Numbered from the stretch's first letter, positions 1 through 10,466 are shown. The stretch is 64,000 bases of DNA from Liopterus haemorrhoidalis (GCA_963971575.1 OZ020622.1:4316279-4380278); one strand, 5' to 3'. Notes: a model not told the origin generated them from the sequence alone. Program-made: numbers and translations.

Positions 1-57
1 GTCTGTCTGTCTGTCTGTCTGTCCGTCAGTCTGTCTGTCTGTCCGTCAGTCTGTCTG
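1..57. repeat. (GTCT)n microsatellite
   Basis: Tetranucleotide repeat of GTCT with interspersed GTCC and GTCA units. It forms the core of the family A repeat that continues to the right; the same core is found in the opposite orientation near 22313-22360 and 57803-57856. Confidence 0.95.
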
Positions 58-562
58 TGTACACGTGCAGTGCAAATTCAGCTATAAGGATTTTTATGAA
101 ACGTCATATTTAAGCTTTTGACATCAATGGTACGAGTTGATGGTAAAAATCAGTTAACTAAAAATGGGAGTTATTGGAAAAATGGGAAACTCGTGTCGAT
201 TTTAATTGCGAATATTTCAAAACAGAAAAATATTTCGAAAAAATTTATTTAACAAAAGTTGCTATAAAATTAATAACTAACAACTTTTATTTAAGAAATT
301 TTTTGACAAAACGAAAAATGTTTTTTTCTAAGTATCCGTTTTTTTCTACTTATATGTAACGTTTCCATGATCATGATAAATAATATTTCTGTTAGAAAAT
401 ATTGCAAGTTATTTCTACTCTGCTGCTAGAATGTATTTTATACAAGTACTTGTAATGGCGGTCGGTCCTATGGTGGCCACAGCTGATTTTTTGATAAAGC
501 ATAAATTAAACAAGTACTTTGTGATGGCTGTTGGTCCTGTGGAGGCCACAGCTGATATTTAA
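1..562 (+). repeat. Family A interspersed repeat (GTCT core), copy 1, cut by window start
   Basis: The segment after the microsatellite is the reverse complement of 21917-22310 and matches 26730-27075 in the same orientation. The end nearest 460-490 holds a short hairpin (CTGTGG/CCACAG type) next to GGCGGTCGGTCC. That end module is repeated at about 511-562 in a diverged form, so two terminal hairpins sit side by side. A (GTCT)n core between conserved flanks with short inverted ends is what is known for HINE, DINE and MINE repeats; assignment to that class is inference. It has no coding capacity. Confidence 0.8.
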
Positions 563-649
563 AATTTTTATTTACAATAAATAGTTAAATAAAAAACTTT
601 AGCTCTGAAGATATATTGTTTGTTTTATTGTTTTATTTAAACTCTTTTA

Positions 650-1217
650 TAGACCGGGAGCTCATGACAGTTTTTGGTCTCCGATTTCATACAGCATGCT
701 TTTTGGAGGAGAGAATATTTACCCTGTGACAACAAAAAAGGGATGGTACTAAACCCCTGCACGCTTTCCGGTCATAGGGAAAATTGCATTTCCACTTAAA
801 CACAAAATTTTTGTGCTTTTTTCTTATTTAATATTGCTTGCCCTTTTGTCAAAAGAAAGTTATAACAAATTTAAAGTCTTTTAAAAATATGCATGCGATT
901 CGGAGGGTCCCTGAGGGCTCAAACGGTCATGTGATCTTGTAATAAAAAATATGATTTTCTGCGTTTTCATACAGCATGCCTATAATTAAAAGACTTTAAA
1001 TTTGTTATAACTTTCTTTGGACAAAAGGGCAAGCAATATTAAATCAGAGAAAAACACAAAAATTTTGTGCAAGTGGAAATGCAATTTTCCCTATGACCGG
1101 AAAGCGTGCAGGGGTTTAGTACCATCCCTTTTTTGTTGTCACAGGGTAAATATTCTCTCCTCCAAAAGGCATGCTGTATGAAATCGGAGACCAAAAATGT
1201 CATGAGCTCCCGGTCTA
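650..1217. mobile_element. Fold-back MITE with ~230-bp terminal inverted repeats
   Basis: The left arm (652-882) and right arm (987-1215) are inverted copies with few mismatches, separated by a spacer of about 105 bp. Outer ends read GACCGGGAGCTCATGACA and its complement, flanked by TA on both sides (650-651 and 1216-1217), so the element is 564 bp with a TA target duplication. It has no ORF. The TA duplication suggests mobilisation by a Tc1/mariner-type enzyme. The high similarity of the arms suggests a fairly recent insertion or arm homogenisation. Confidence 0.88.
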
Positions 1218-1722
1218 TTAGCTAAATCTCTCTTTTTTTATATATAATACCTAATAATTTTTAAAAATTAATATTTTTTTAACTTTTTCAAATTTTCCAT
1301 TATACTAAGTGTATTATCTGCCATATTTATTTCAATATCTTATTAACCAATTCCTTTTTTATATTAAAAAAAATCACTTGCTAATCCTGTTACTCTACGC
1401 TCATGCCGTATTTGTAACTTATTTTAAATTTCCCGCTGTACTGTATTTGTCCTGTGTAAATCGTTCTCGGTTCGCAGCGCTAGAGTACGTTGAAGTTAAC
1501 TTCATGCCAGACGAATATTACCAGTCACTTGCGCAGAAACCAAATTTCGTCCATTACATTATCAACAGCTAGCTTAACACATTTCACTGGCGTTACTTAC
1601 TTTGATTTGTGTTTAACTACGCGTATTGTGTGATGTTTTTTGTTTACTTCCGTTATTTTCATTTATTTCTCGTACGTTTTAAGGTATACCGTGTACTAAA
1701 ATGAGTAAAAATGTATTTGAAA
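1218..1722. other. No recognisable feature
   Basis: AT-rich sequence between the fold-back element and the Tigger-like element. An 87-codon open stretch at 1309-1572 has no recognisable domain and no support. Confidence 0.5.
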
Positions 1723-2520
1723 TACAGTAATACCTCGCTTAACGTTACCTCCGTTAACAATACCTCTCTATAACGTCATTTCAGGGCGTCAGTTCAATTT
1801 AGAAGAAGAATCGGAACTTGCTAATGAAATCCAGAATGAACTTGTTGAAATGGCACACCAATTACATTTCAATGAAGTTGACGCTGATGATATTCAACAA
1901 TTCCTATAGGATGACAACGACAATCCTATTACGACAAGCTAACAAATGAAGAATTGCAAGAACTGACAGAAGAAAATTTGGTAAGAGAAGATGCCAATTC
2001 TCACATTGATATGGAAGAGCCGCCGGTTAAAGTTTTAACAACAAAAATATTGTCCGATTGCCTGAGTCCAGTGTCTCATTCGGTAGATATTTTGTCCGAA
2101 AATGATCCAGATTTTTCACGAAGTTGTGCTGTAAAAAGAAATGTATTAAATTCTTTAACATGTTACAGTGAGCTATTACGAGAAAAGAAGAGACAAGCAA
2201 CGCAATCGACCCTTGATTCATTCTAGTCAAAAAATTAAAATGTCACAACTTGTCAGTTTATTTACGTATAACCGCTAATTTTGTAATACATACATGCATA
2301 CTAATTTTATACTTTAAATTTTGTCAAGAAAAGCTGTTTTCAGTTGTTTCTATCTATTAATTAAAAAATTAAAAATAAATGTATTAAATAATGTATTTTT
2401 TTTCAATTTAGTAACCTATCCCTATCCTTCGCGTGTTATTTCTTCCTCCGTTAACGTTGATTCGGTTAACGTAGTGTTCTTGAGGAACGCATCCCTAATG
2501 TTAATCGAGGTAATACTGTA
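1723..2520 (+). mobile_element. Internally deleted pogo/Tigger-like DNA transposon
   Basis: Terminal inverted repeats begin CAGTATTACCTCG (left CAGTAATACCTCGCTTAACG; the right end is its inverted counterpart) at 1725 and 2518. TA dinucleotides flank both ends (1723-1724, 2519-2520). The CAG start, TA duplication and pogo-type C-terminal remnant inside all point to the Tigger branch of pogo. At 794 bp most of the transposase, including the catalytic region, is missing, so it could only have moved in trans. Confidence 0.85.
1798..2226 (+). pseudogene. Tigger/pogo transposase C-terminal remnant
   Basis: Two reading frames join into one degenerate C-terminal tail. The first part (about 1822-1908) reads an acidic segment ending DDIQQFL, then hits a TAG near 1906. 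A frame change follows, and the second part runs through LTNEELQELTEE to a final KKRQATQSTLDSF and stop at 2224-2226. The acidic LTxEELQELxEE motif and short basic tail are typical of Tigger/jerky-type CENP-B-related transposases downstream of the DDE domain. The HTH and DDE regions are absent. The ORF is disrupted and lies inside the TIR-bounded element, so it is not a host gene. Confidence 0.7.
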
Positions 2521-3284
2521 CATGATTTTGTGTGTTTGGTTTCCACAACAATTGTTTAAAACCCTAATGTACGTCAATGTGATCAGCTGTTTTCTCACGC
2601 AGAATTGGTGACGTAATTTATGATACCCTGGCATGAAGTTAAGATGAAAGTACTGTATCTACTCTTTTCTATTTTGACATAAAGTATAGCTAGATTGCCC
2701 TTTCAAGTAGATATGGCGCTGCCCCCAAAAGCCAATGTAGAAGTGACTGTAACTAAAAGTTGATCTGAATTGTAGTTCTATAGATAGAATCAGGTTGGTA
2801 TTAGTGTTATTTGAGTAGGAAACAATGTTCACGTACATTTAATATGTGTACGAGTGCAGTGGCCTAACATACCCAAACAATAAACATTAATATAAACTCA
2901 AATTAACAATTTACGTAACGTTAACCGTACACAAGCACAAACGTAATAGGTGAACCACTCTAAATCCCAACGATTTACAATAGCGCCAAGTTACCAGGCT
3001 TAAATCTAATCAAATTACTGAATCATATATGTTATGATTTATCTCTATTTATTATATAGAACCACAATAACCATAGTAACCCCGACACGCTCTATTCCAG
3101 AGGTACCACAAAACGTGGATCATTCCTCACGCACACGCTAATGTGGTCGCTAAATGTTTGTGGTTTACATAAACAGAAATTTTAATGAGAATAATTATTA
3201 ATTTTACATTCAAATGAATAGTTTACAGTGCCGTAGGCTTTGATTGGTAAAATGGGGTTTACTAGAGTAGCGTTTCCCAACCTT
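2521..3284. other. No gene recognised
   Basis: AT-rich sequence. A line at about 2850-2970 loosely resembles the composition of family B, but I could not align it convincingly. Nothing else is supported. Confidence 0.45.
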
Positions 3285-4610
3285 TGTTCATGGTGGATCG
3301 GCAAGCTATGGTGAGCTCTGATATGAATTTAAAAAATGTCACGGTTGGCTGATTAATTTACTTCATTTGTACTTACTCTGTACATCCCTCAACTTTAGGT
3401 CTCCCTCACATTATGAGTATCCAGACTTTCGAGCGGATCAAATCTGAACCCCCTCCTATTGGTCCGCTAGCTGGTTGCTATGATTCATGGAAGGATTAAA
3501 GGTTGTTCAATTAAACTCAACATTTTAACTAACCTACCTAATTACGATTACGGTTTAAATATTTACATTATTACACTAGACTTACAATTACGTCGATACA
3601 GCTAAATCCAAATGAGACATTCACACACACTAGGCACACTATACCAACAAACGAACACTACATTAACGCAAATACGGAATTACTTGTTTACTATAACTCG
3701 ACTCGTCCGAACACTCTAAATCAGTGTTTCTCAACAGGTGGTCCGCAGAAAAATTTTAGTGGTTCGCGAAAGTTTTCATATATTTTTTTTGCAGTTTTTT
3801 TTGTAATTTGTTGTGCACATTTTTTATGTAAATAATTTATATTTTGTTTATTTTCTGTAAACTTTCTGTGATTTTCTACAAATAAAATAAATTTATTTAG
3901 TTAACACATTAAATATATTTGTTTTCTTGCAAAAAATGAACCAACAATTATTATTAGTGGTCCGCGTTAGAAAATTATATATTTACTGGTCCGCGGTACG
4001 TTTTTGGTTGTGAAACACTGCTCTAAATGGCTCTAACTCATGGTTAAAAAAATCTCACTCTACTTAAAAACACGACTTAATTTCTTCACTCTTTAGACTC
4101 AACTCTAAAACATGACTTAACGTTATGACGGTTTACAATCTACTGCCCATAAAAAGAGAACTACCCTGAAAAGCTTACATCGCCCAACTGTTAAATATCA
4201 TTTAACACCCCGGTCAATTGAGACGACATTTGTAATCCATAAATTAAATTGTATAATCTCCCCAGATAAGTAACCAACTAATATTTATTTTAAAACAGAG
4301 ATTAATAGATTTTCCCATATGGTTCTAACACTTCTAATCTAATTTATTAACTGAGTTGTATTTTCCTTTCATGTTAGTTTACTATTTCCTTTTCATGTTA
4401 CATTTACAAAGTCTCAAGTTACAATAATAAACAAGTCTACCCTTATCTTGAATGCTCCTTCTAAGAAATAGATTATTTTTATCACTTAATATTTTTGATA
4501 TTTTACTCTAATTGAATTACGATAATTTTATTTATGAAATAATACCAAAATTACCTCCCTTACAAAGCGACCCAGAAAAAATTCACGGACCGGCAAGTTT
4601 AGAAAGTAAT
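3285..4610. repeat. Family B interspersed repeat, copy 1
   Basis: Long non-coding repeat also seen at 37880-40000 and 59495-60905. Shared landmarks are the sequence around 3425-3500 (GAGCGGA, then GCTGGTTGCTATGATTC), the TTACACTAGACTTACA segment near 3570, and CTAAGAAATAGATTATTTTT near 4460. The left margin, starting at GCGTTTCCCAACC (about 3270), resembles a hAT-type end. Copy 3 ends in the inverted counterpart near 60890. The family may therefore be a ~1.3-kb non-autonomous hAT element; boundaries are uncertain. A hAT MITE is nested at 3722-4020. Confidence 0.65.
3714..4028. mobile_element. hAT-type MITE nested in family B
   Basis: The ends read CAGTGTTTCTCAAC and GTTGTGAAACACTG (element 3722-4020, 299 bp). 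They are flanked by a perfect 8-bp target duplication CTCTAAAT (3714-3721 and 4021-4028). The 8-bp duplication and CAG...CTG ends are diagnostic of hAT. It contains no ORF. Confidence 0.92.
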
Positions 4611-5220
4611 GTGTATCGCAAAAGTTATATGTTTTTTATTGCACTGAATACAAACACAAAAAAAAAACAAATTATTATTTAAGCAATTAACAGATTAAGG
4701 ACCGAGATTTTCATCTCAAAATTAAGAGAGTTATTACTTATTAGGCGAATAGTTGCATTGTAAAAAAAAGTATTCTTGCGTGCAACCACTGGCACGCGTG
4801 TCCTTGATTGTCACCCTTCTATCTCAGTGAGTCCTGTGATTTTTGTATTTTATACTCTTTTACCTGAATAACGTCCTGCTTGCTCAGCAGTTGAATAAAG
4901 TTTTTTTATTCTTTTAGTCGGAGGGCGATTCATTTTATCGTGTTTTGTACTTTTTACTTTCTTCCAGAGTTAGTAATTATGAAGTAACGCAGTGCTATAA
5001 CTTATGTTTATACTTTATAAATAGTTTCTACTTCCCAGAATATTTAAAATTAAGTTATAACTAACAGTTTTTATGAACATATGCAAGACTTAAACTTTGT
5101 TCTAGAGTATAATTGTACTCTTTCTTATAAGATTTCGAAGGAAAATTACTTGGTTTCTTTAAAACTATGACTCATATTAAAATAGGTACTTCAGGCGTGA
5201 TTATAACAGTAAAAATAAGA
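4611..5220. other. No gene recognised
   Basis: AT-rich stretch with no domain, TIR or repeat similarity that I can defend. Confidence 0.45.
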
Positions 5221-5221
5221 A

Positions 5222-5905
5222 CGTTTTTTTATTTATTTTTTTTTATTTAAGATATATTTTGTGGGCGCTTCAACTGCTGTGGCTATTAGCACCCCGGTAC
5301 ATTTACAGTAATTTACATTGATTTACAAGAATCAATGTTGGCATTAATTTTCAATAAAGCATATGTACAATTTTATGATAAGACATTTAAGATAATTTAG
5401 AAATAATAGAACATTTGGGATTTAGATATTACGGAATAGATCTGCTTCTTTGAGGTAGTCTAATAGAATGTTTTCATTTTCTGGGCTTAGAGCTTTTTTC
5501 AGGTTGTCTGGTATTTTGTGCTTCTGAGTTCTTCATATAGTTGGCACTCCAGGATTATATGTTCTACGGTTACAGTTTTATTGCAGTTGTCACAGTTTTT
5601 CACCTATTTTCTTTTCATTAGATGTTGGTGTGTAATGAATGTGTGGCCAATTATGAGTCCTGTAAGAACTCTTTGTTCTTTTCTGTTGCCTACTGGAGCC
5701 CAGGGTTTGGTGTCTTCTTTTATATGGCGAAGTTTTTTGTTCGTTAGACTGTGCCATTTTCGTTTCCAGTCTTCTTTTATGTTTTGCCATCAGTTGGATT
5801 TGATGTCGCTGGTAGGTACGGATATTGGTATTATTGGAAGGTTTGTTGCCTCTTTTGCTGCTAGGTCTGCCTGTTCATTCTCTCTTATTCCCACATTTGG
5901 GTAAC
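5222..5905 (-). pseudogene. LINE ORF2 C-terminus (RNase H end) with poly(A)-like tail
   Basis: On the minus strand the translation starts with GIRENEQADLAAKEA, the last catalytic segment of a LINE RNase H domain (canonical HVGI.GNEQADxAAK). It continues through QRVLTGLIIGHTFITHQHLM to a CDNC...VEHIILEC zinc-knuckle-like end. Stops and frame changes occur (for example after DIKSN and after LMKRK). The 3' UTR runs left to an A-rich tail seen as T-rich at 5222-5245. It is a 5'-truncated copy of an RNase-H-bearing LINE (I, R1, Jockey or Outcast type; clade not resolvable by eye) and is non-functional. No target duplication was found. Confidence 0.8.
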
Positions 5906-6045
5906 CCACACCAAGGTTACCTTTTTCGAACGAAATTTATTGTGATAAATGTATGAAATTTTAAAGACGCAGTAAGTGGAGATGGGAAGATTTTTTTTTT
6001 ATCTTGGCTTTTATATTTTGATTTTCATCACCCAGTTGATTTTTA

Positions 6046-6110
6046 AGATGGAGCTGATAGAAGTGCGTGCCTGTGCGGAATTTTGTTTCAAACTTGGGAA
6101 AACGGGATAC
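6046..6110 (+). pseudogene. Possible mariner transposase N-terminal scrap
   Basis: The translation ELIEVRACAEFCFKLGKTG resembles the first helix of mariner/SETMAR-type HTH domains (QRAxIKFCFxLGKTA). The similarity stops abruptly after LGKTG. A downstream 24-nt block at 6227-6250 (CAGGGTTTGGGATGCAGTCG) is shared with the LINE tail at 46795. The 95-codon open stretch 5976-6263 is therefore best read as a mosaic of fragments. Confidence 0.4.
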
Positions 6111-6261
6111 TTGGTTGGTGTTTTGGGTAATATGAATACTTCCTACCGAAGGGAAATCGAATTCATTCCCGCCTGCAGATCTTCTGCGTATCAGCACTGG
6201 ATCTGGCGTAATTTCGGGTCTACATGTCACCAGGGTTTGGGATGCAGTCGTGTGCGTTTTT

Positions 6262-6440
6262 AAACCTGTTTCTTTGGTTTAAGCGAACTAGAATTTGATT
6301 CTAGTAATTTTTACCGATTCAGTGAGGCTTTTGGTAATTTCGTGTAGAAAAAGCCCTCTTCAGTTATTGAAAAGTGAGCTCGTGACAATTTAAAACAATT
6401 TAAATTCCATTTAGTTTCGTTTAAACGTTTGGAATATTAT
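6262..6440. mobile_element. Family C MITE, degenerate copy
   Basis: The left part, GGTTTAAGCGAACTAGAATTT, and the right part, CCATTTAGTTTCGTTTAAACG then TTTGGAATA, are mutated versions of the family C ends defined at 7978-8384. It is shorter than that copy and lacks a clear target duplication. Confidence 0.65.
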
Positions 6441-6444
6441 AAAT

Positions 6445-6782
6445 ATATAAGCAGTTCACTTTTGTAAGAACAAACTAGATCTGGTTATTTTGGTGATTTT
6501 TATAGTGTATTACTGACTTTTAGAAACTTTATATTGTAAAGTTTACAGTTTTGGGTTATGTTTGTATTATTTTAGGTTAGTATTATATTTACAAAATATT
6601 TAAGATGTCACTATTCAAAATGAAATATGACAAATGATATTTTTTTTTAAATGACATATTTATAATCTGACTTTTCAAATTATTTTTCTGTAATACCAAC
6701 ATGACATACAGTTTCAAAGGTGCAAATTGTTCAAAACAAAATTTCCTTTTAGTTTTTTCTTACAAAAGTGAACTGCTTATAT
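6445..6782. mobile_element. MITE with 26-bp perfect inverted ends
   Basis: The right arm (6757-6782) is the exact reverse complement of the left arm at 6445-6470, beginning ATATAAGCAGTTCACTTTTG. A few more matching bases follow inward. The interior is AT-rich, with no ORF. The flanking duplication is unclear, so superfamily is not assigned. It ends about 100 bp upstream of the NELF-E-like ORF. Confidence 0.75.
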
Positions 6783-6882
6783 CAATATTTTAAAAAATAA
6801 TATATCAATATTCTGCACATTTTAAAAATCATAGTAGTCTTTTAAAAAAAATTTAAAACAATTAAAAAGTGTCATTTTCAAA

Positions 6883-7119
6883 ATGGTTTATACAATGCCT
6901 ACAGAATTAACACAAGAAGAATTTTTACTTAAATCAAAATATCAACAATTAAAAAGAATGAAACAAATTCTAAAGGAATCCAAAACCAAAAAGGTGGAAG
7001 AAAAAGCTCAACAAGAAAAAGAAATAGTAGAACAGGTTATAAAAAGACGTCCCATGAGTAAACCCCGAAACCAGGAAGAAATGAAATACAAGAAACCAGT
7101 AACTAAAAATAGTAAATGA
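6883..7119 (+). CDS. Short ORF resembling NELF-E N-terminus (fragment or retrocopy)
   Basis: Encodes 78 aa starting MVYTMPTELTQEEFLLKSKY in a good initiation context (AAAATGG). The opening (MVY...P..LT.EE..L..KY..L) resembles the conserved N-terminal coiled-coil segment of negative elongation factor E, part of the complex that pauses RNA polymerase II. The rest is a lysine/glutamate-rich tail unlike NELF-E, and the RRM and central region are absent. An AATAAA-like signal follows at about 7206-7213. Options are a truncated retrocopy, one exon of a paralogue, or chance resemblance of a charged helix. The resemblance comes from recall of the family, not an alignment. Confidence 0.4.
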   Translation: MVYTMPTELTQEEFLLKSKYQQLKRMKQILKESKTKKVEEKAQQEKEIVEQVIKRRPMSKPRNQEEMKYKKPVTKNSK

Positions 7120-7427
7120 ATTTAGTTATAAATGTTCAATTTTATGATTATTTTGATTAATCTTGTTAGTGTAATACTTCAAATGTAATTTAATTTACTG
7201 CTTTATAAATAAAAAGGTCATTGACCTAACTTAATTACAAATTACATAAGAGAGACATCTGTTATTTTATAGTTGAACTATCGATGTATCTAAAATGTAT
7301 CACCAGATCAACACATGACCACTTCTGTGAAAATATCTTACTTATAAGAAAGATAAGCAAGTCTTAACACTATTTCAGAGTTGGGGACATATGGACATAG
7401 TTTTTGGATTAGTTTTTAAGGTTTTGT
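7120..7427. other. No further feature
   Basis: AT-rich sequence after the NELF-E-like ORF, with a possible polyadenylation signal near 7206. Nothing else is recognised. Confidence 0.4.
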
Positions 7428-7745
7428 AAATTTATTGTGTGTTATCAAAAGAAGATTTAGCTCTTAAGACGTGGATTAAGGAACGAAAAGAAGTTTTTTT
7501 AAATATATTTATTTTTATACGATTTTTGTCAAAAATGTGCAAAAAAAAACTTGTCTCACACCCTATAACCCAGGAAGATAAATCTAAGTATTTGAAAAAA
7601 TTCTGATTAATGCATATTAATGTGAACTGGAATAGTACAGCAGATACTTTTGATCTGATAATTTTTTCGAAAGTTATTGATTTTTTTTGCAACATTATTC
7701 TTACAATATTTATCTGACCTACTGGAGAACTGGATTACTGCAGCT
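7428..7745. repeat. Direct repeat, copy 1 (E-related segment)
   Basis: About 318 bp nearly identical to 8798-9117. The internal order (GTGGATTAA block, then a 'tgtctcacaccctataacccag' type block, then 'aatagtacagca', then a GATCTGATAAT block) matches the 5' half of family E in diverged form, so it is an older relative of E. It contains no coding sequence. Confidence 0.8.
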
Positions 7746-7975
7746 GAGTTTATCTAAAGTCACTAGATTATACAAAGTAGCGCAACGGCGGCCATACTGG
7801 GGCTAAAAATGTCGCCAACACAAATGACTTTCAGTGATTCCAACAGTAAAAAAATAAGAAACTAGTACTACCAAAATTTTTATTTTAAACATTGTAATCA
7901 CGATTTTTTAATGAAAGATGTACTATAACAAAATTGTTTTACAATTTAAATTATTTTTATTAAATAAAATGGATA

Positions 7976-8386
7976 TACAGTCTGTTCCAAACCGGTTAGG
8001 CGGAACTAGATTTTGCAATCTAGTTACTTTCATCGTTTAAATCGTGCCTTTCGGCCGTTTTGTTTAAGCTTTGTAAATCATACTTACAATAAACATTTTT
8101 TGGTTAAGGTTAATATCATTTTAAAATGTCATTTTCTTTATATTTTGATTTTTTGTGTCATTCTTAATACAAATTTCCCATTTATTTATTTATTTGTCAT
8201 TAAAATATCTAAAAAAATATTTAATTTTGACATATGTCATTCGTTTCCATGGTTTCATTGTTGGAATTTTAAATTTTGACATCCCAACGTGAAAAATGAA
8301 ATATCCCAAGCAAGGTCCCTTCTCGTGACAACCTAAAAGAACTAAATTCCCATTTAGTTCCGCTTAACCGTTTGGAACAGACTGTA
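7976..8386. mobile_element. Family C MITE, complete copy
   Basis: Element 7978-8384 (407 bp). The left end reads CAGTCTGTTCCAAACCGGTT and continues through GGCGGAACTAGATTT. The right end is the inverted counterpart (AGTTCCGCTTAACCG, TTTGGAACAGACTG). TA flanks both ends (7976-7977, 8385-8386). Other copies lie at 6262-6440, 52927-53108 and 62514-62859. An 88-codon open stretch inside is also present, shifted, in the 62.5-kb copy and is not a gene. Confidence 0.88.
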
Positions 8387-8797
8387 CTCTACTCTTCTAT
8401 GACTTTGATGTTGTGAACAGCTTTTATATATTGAGACTAGGACTTACTACTGACTTAAGACTTCACTTCCTTAGACTTTCTCTCATTAGTCCCTTCCACC
8501 CTGGTCACTTTCTATTACTTGTTATCAATATTTGTTAATACTAAGGTTCACGAGGGTGACTCATGAACACTCAGGGTGAAAGTACCAAATTATTATTGAG
8601 TGATAACAAAATTTAAGAATAGAATTCTTAAACGTTATTATTATATTTATTTAAGTATAAGTATAATGATTTGCGAAAACAAGAAATGACGTCAGGAACA
8701 TTACAGTTACATAATTAACAAAACGTAATGCTTTTTCTTAATAAGGGTTTTTTAAGATTCAATATTGCCTGGTAGCTTGTACTGCTACATTTTTTAA
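8387..8797. other. No recognisable feature
   Basis: AT-rich spacer between the family C MITE and the second copy of the E-related direct repeat. Confidence 0.45.
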
Positions 8798-9117
8798 ATT
8801 TATTGTGTGCTATCAAAGGAAGCTTTAGCTTTTAAGACATAGATTAAGGAACGAATAGAAGTTTTTTAAATATATTTATTTTTATACGATTTTTGTCAAA
8901 AATGTGCAAAAAAAACTCTTGTCTCACACTCTATAACCCAGGAAGATAAATCTAATTTGAAAAATTCTGATTAATGCATATTAATGTCAACTGGAATAGT
9001 ACAGCAGGTACTTTTGATCTGATAATTTTTTCGAAAGTTATTGTTTTTTTTTTTTGCAACATTATTCTTACAATATTTATCTGACCTACTGGAGATCTGG
9101 ATTACTGCAGCTGAGTT
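8798..9117. repeat. Direct repeat, copy 2 (E-related segment)
   Basis: Near-identical to 7428-7745, offset 1.37 kb, same orientation. Both copies end with the same GGATTACTGCAGCTGAG boundary. This is a segmental duplication rather than LTRs: there are no TG...CA ends, primer-binding site or internal gag/pol. Confidence 0.8.
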
Positions 9118-9438
9118 ATCCAGCTCCACGCTTGATGCTCGCGTCTCTTTTACATACCTACGCTTGTAGGACTCTAGATCAGGGGGGTGAAACTCTAATG
9201 GTACAACGAAAACCATATTAAGTTCCATAACCGAACACGAATAGCGCCCCAGTCGCTACCAGTCGCTATAGATACGCGCATGACAGGATGTTGCCTGTTA
9301 CGGCTTCTGTCATTAGCGTCAAAATTTGTATTTAGTGTCAAAATCGTCTTCTGTCATTAACATTAAGCGTTTTTTTAATTGTGATATTTCGTGCGTAGTT
9401 ATTCTGTAATTTTGTAATTTGATTGTTCAATACGGAAA

Positions 9439-9683
9439 ATGGGTGTTAAATGCTTTGTTTTGAGGTGTAACAGTAGTGAACCTACTAGAAATCGCTTTCC
9501 AAACCCGAAAATACGTGAGGCTCCGGAATTATATAAAACGTGGATGAGGAACATTGGAAATCCAAAATTGGATGGCTTGTCCATGGAAGTTATATAACGG
9601 AGTTCGTGTGTGTAAAAAAATTTTTACCTCGGATTGTTTTAGTAATAGAAGAACTTTAAATAAACTTCTACTTCTTAATAAAT
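9439..9683 (+). pseudogene. THAP-domain (C2CH zinc finger) ORF, frameshifted
   Basis: The ATG at 9439 opens MGVKCFVLRCNSSEPTRNRF, with the first two THAP zinc ligands (C5, C10), the RFPNP segment, and the conserved tryptophan in KTWMRNIG. A TAA at 9595-9597 ends this frame. A +1 shift restores the rest of the domain: NGVRVCKKIFTSDCFSNRR, ending in TAA around 9682. In that half the third ligand Cys is kept, but the expected His (C-x2-H-F) is Ile. THAP domains (about 80-90 aa) occur in P-element transposases and host DNA-binding proteins. A frameshift plus a lost zinc ligand indicates a dead copy, possibly of a P-like element. No transposase body follows. Confidence 0.75.
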
Positions 9684-9743
9684 AATTATTTCTGCTAGTT
9701 ATTGTTTTTCCGTTTCTGTATAATTCCTAACTGCTTGTTCTTC

Positions 9744-9880
9744 ATTGTAAACATAATTAAATGATACAATTGTCATGATTTTGTCTATTTTTAATATTGT
9801 TGTCGTTAATAATATTAAAAATAGATAAAATAAATCATAACAATTGTTTCATTTAATAGTAACATTTAATTATGTTTACA
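9744..9880. repeat. Imperfect palindrome / fold-back
   Basis: The left arm (about 9744-9798; AAACATAATTAAATGATACA) and the right arm (about 9811-9880; TTTCATTTAATAG, ATTTAATTATGTTTAC) are complementary. The centre is at the TTGTTGTCGTTAATAA region (about 9800-9812). The stem has a few bulges. It may be a small MITE or a replication-born palindrome; no target duplication is clear. Confidence 0.7.
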
Positions 9881-10466
9881 TCTATATCCACTGAAGCATT
9901 TGAAATACCCGGGAAACCCCACTCCTTTTCTCTCCCGCCACTTTTAGTTCCATAACCCAACAACTACAGCGCTAATTTGGTTTAAAAAAATATAACGTCA
10001 GTTTCGTATCTATTTCTTTCTTTATCTATGCTCTAGATTGAAGCACGTTATTATATCAAGTTTTTCAATATATATCCGCAATTTGTTATAACGTACTAAA
10101 TACCTACAAAATCCTGTAAAGTGTGAAAATTCACACTTCACATCATATTTTAAAAGCGGCAACTGTTTTTATGTTGACAGATTTTAAAATTATTCGATAC
10201 ATAAGCTTTAGAATTTCAAGTTAAATTCTAGGTGAATCCATTTAATCCCTGTTAAATAATTAAGATATCCTTTGGATCCTGACCCTAAATCTTGGGTGTG
10301 GCCTACTCCGCCTCAGTCCGGTGTAGTTGGGAAGTCACATTAACCTCAGGACAGCTGCTGATGATACTTTTGATATCCGGAATTATTATGACATGTTTGG
10401 AATAGTAAATCTATACTTCTATATTAATATATAAATTAGTTTGTGTCTATTTATGTACACATGTAT
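9881..10466. other. Spacer with a solo family E end
   Basis: The only recognisable item is a terminal module of family E at about 10090-10152: TACTAAATACCTACAAAATC followed by the GTGTGAAAATTCACAC hairpin and TTCACATCA. The rest shows nothing I can support. Confidence 0.5.

Noticed and set aside
5518..5904. 128-codon plus-strand ORF
   Set aside because: Antisense of the LINE ORF2 C-terminus, whose minus-strand translation shows clear RNase H and zinc-knuckle motifs.
8013..8279. 88-codon plus-strand ORF, repeated as a similar ORF at 62550-62762
   Set aside because: Both lie inside copies of the family C MITE. The shared sequence is the MITE itself, no domain is visible, and the C-terminal ends differ by frameshift.
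7428..9117. LTR retrotransposon with ~320-bp LTRs
   Set aside because: No TG...CA ends, no primer-binding site, no gag/pol in the interior; the repeats are E-derived.
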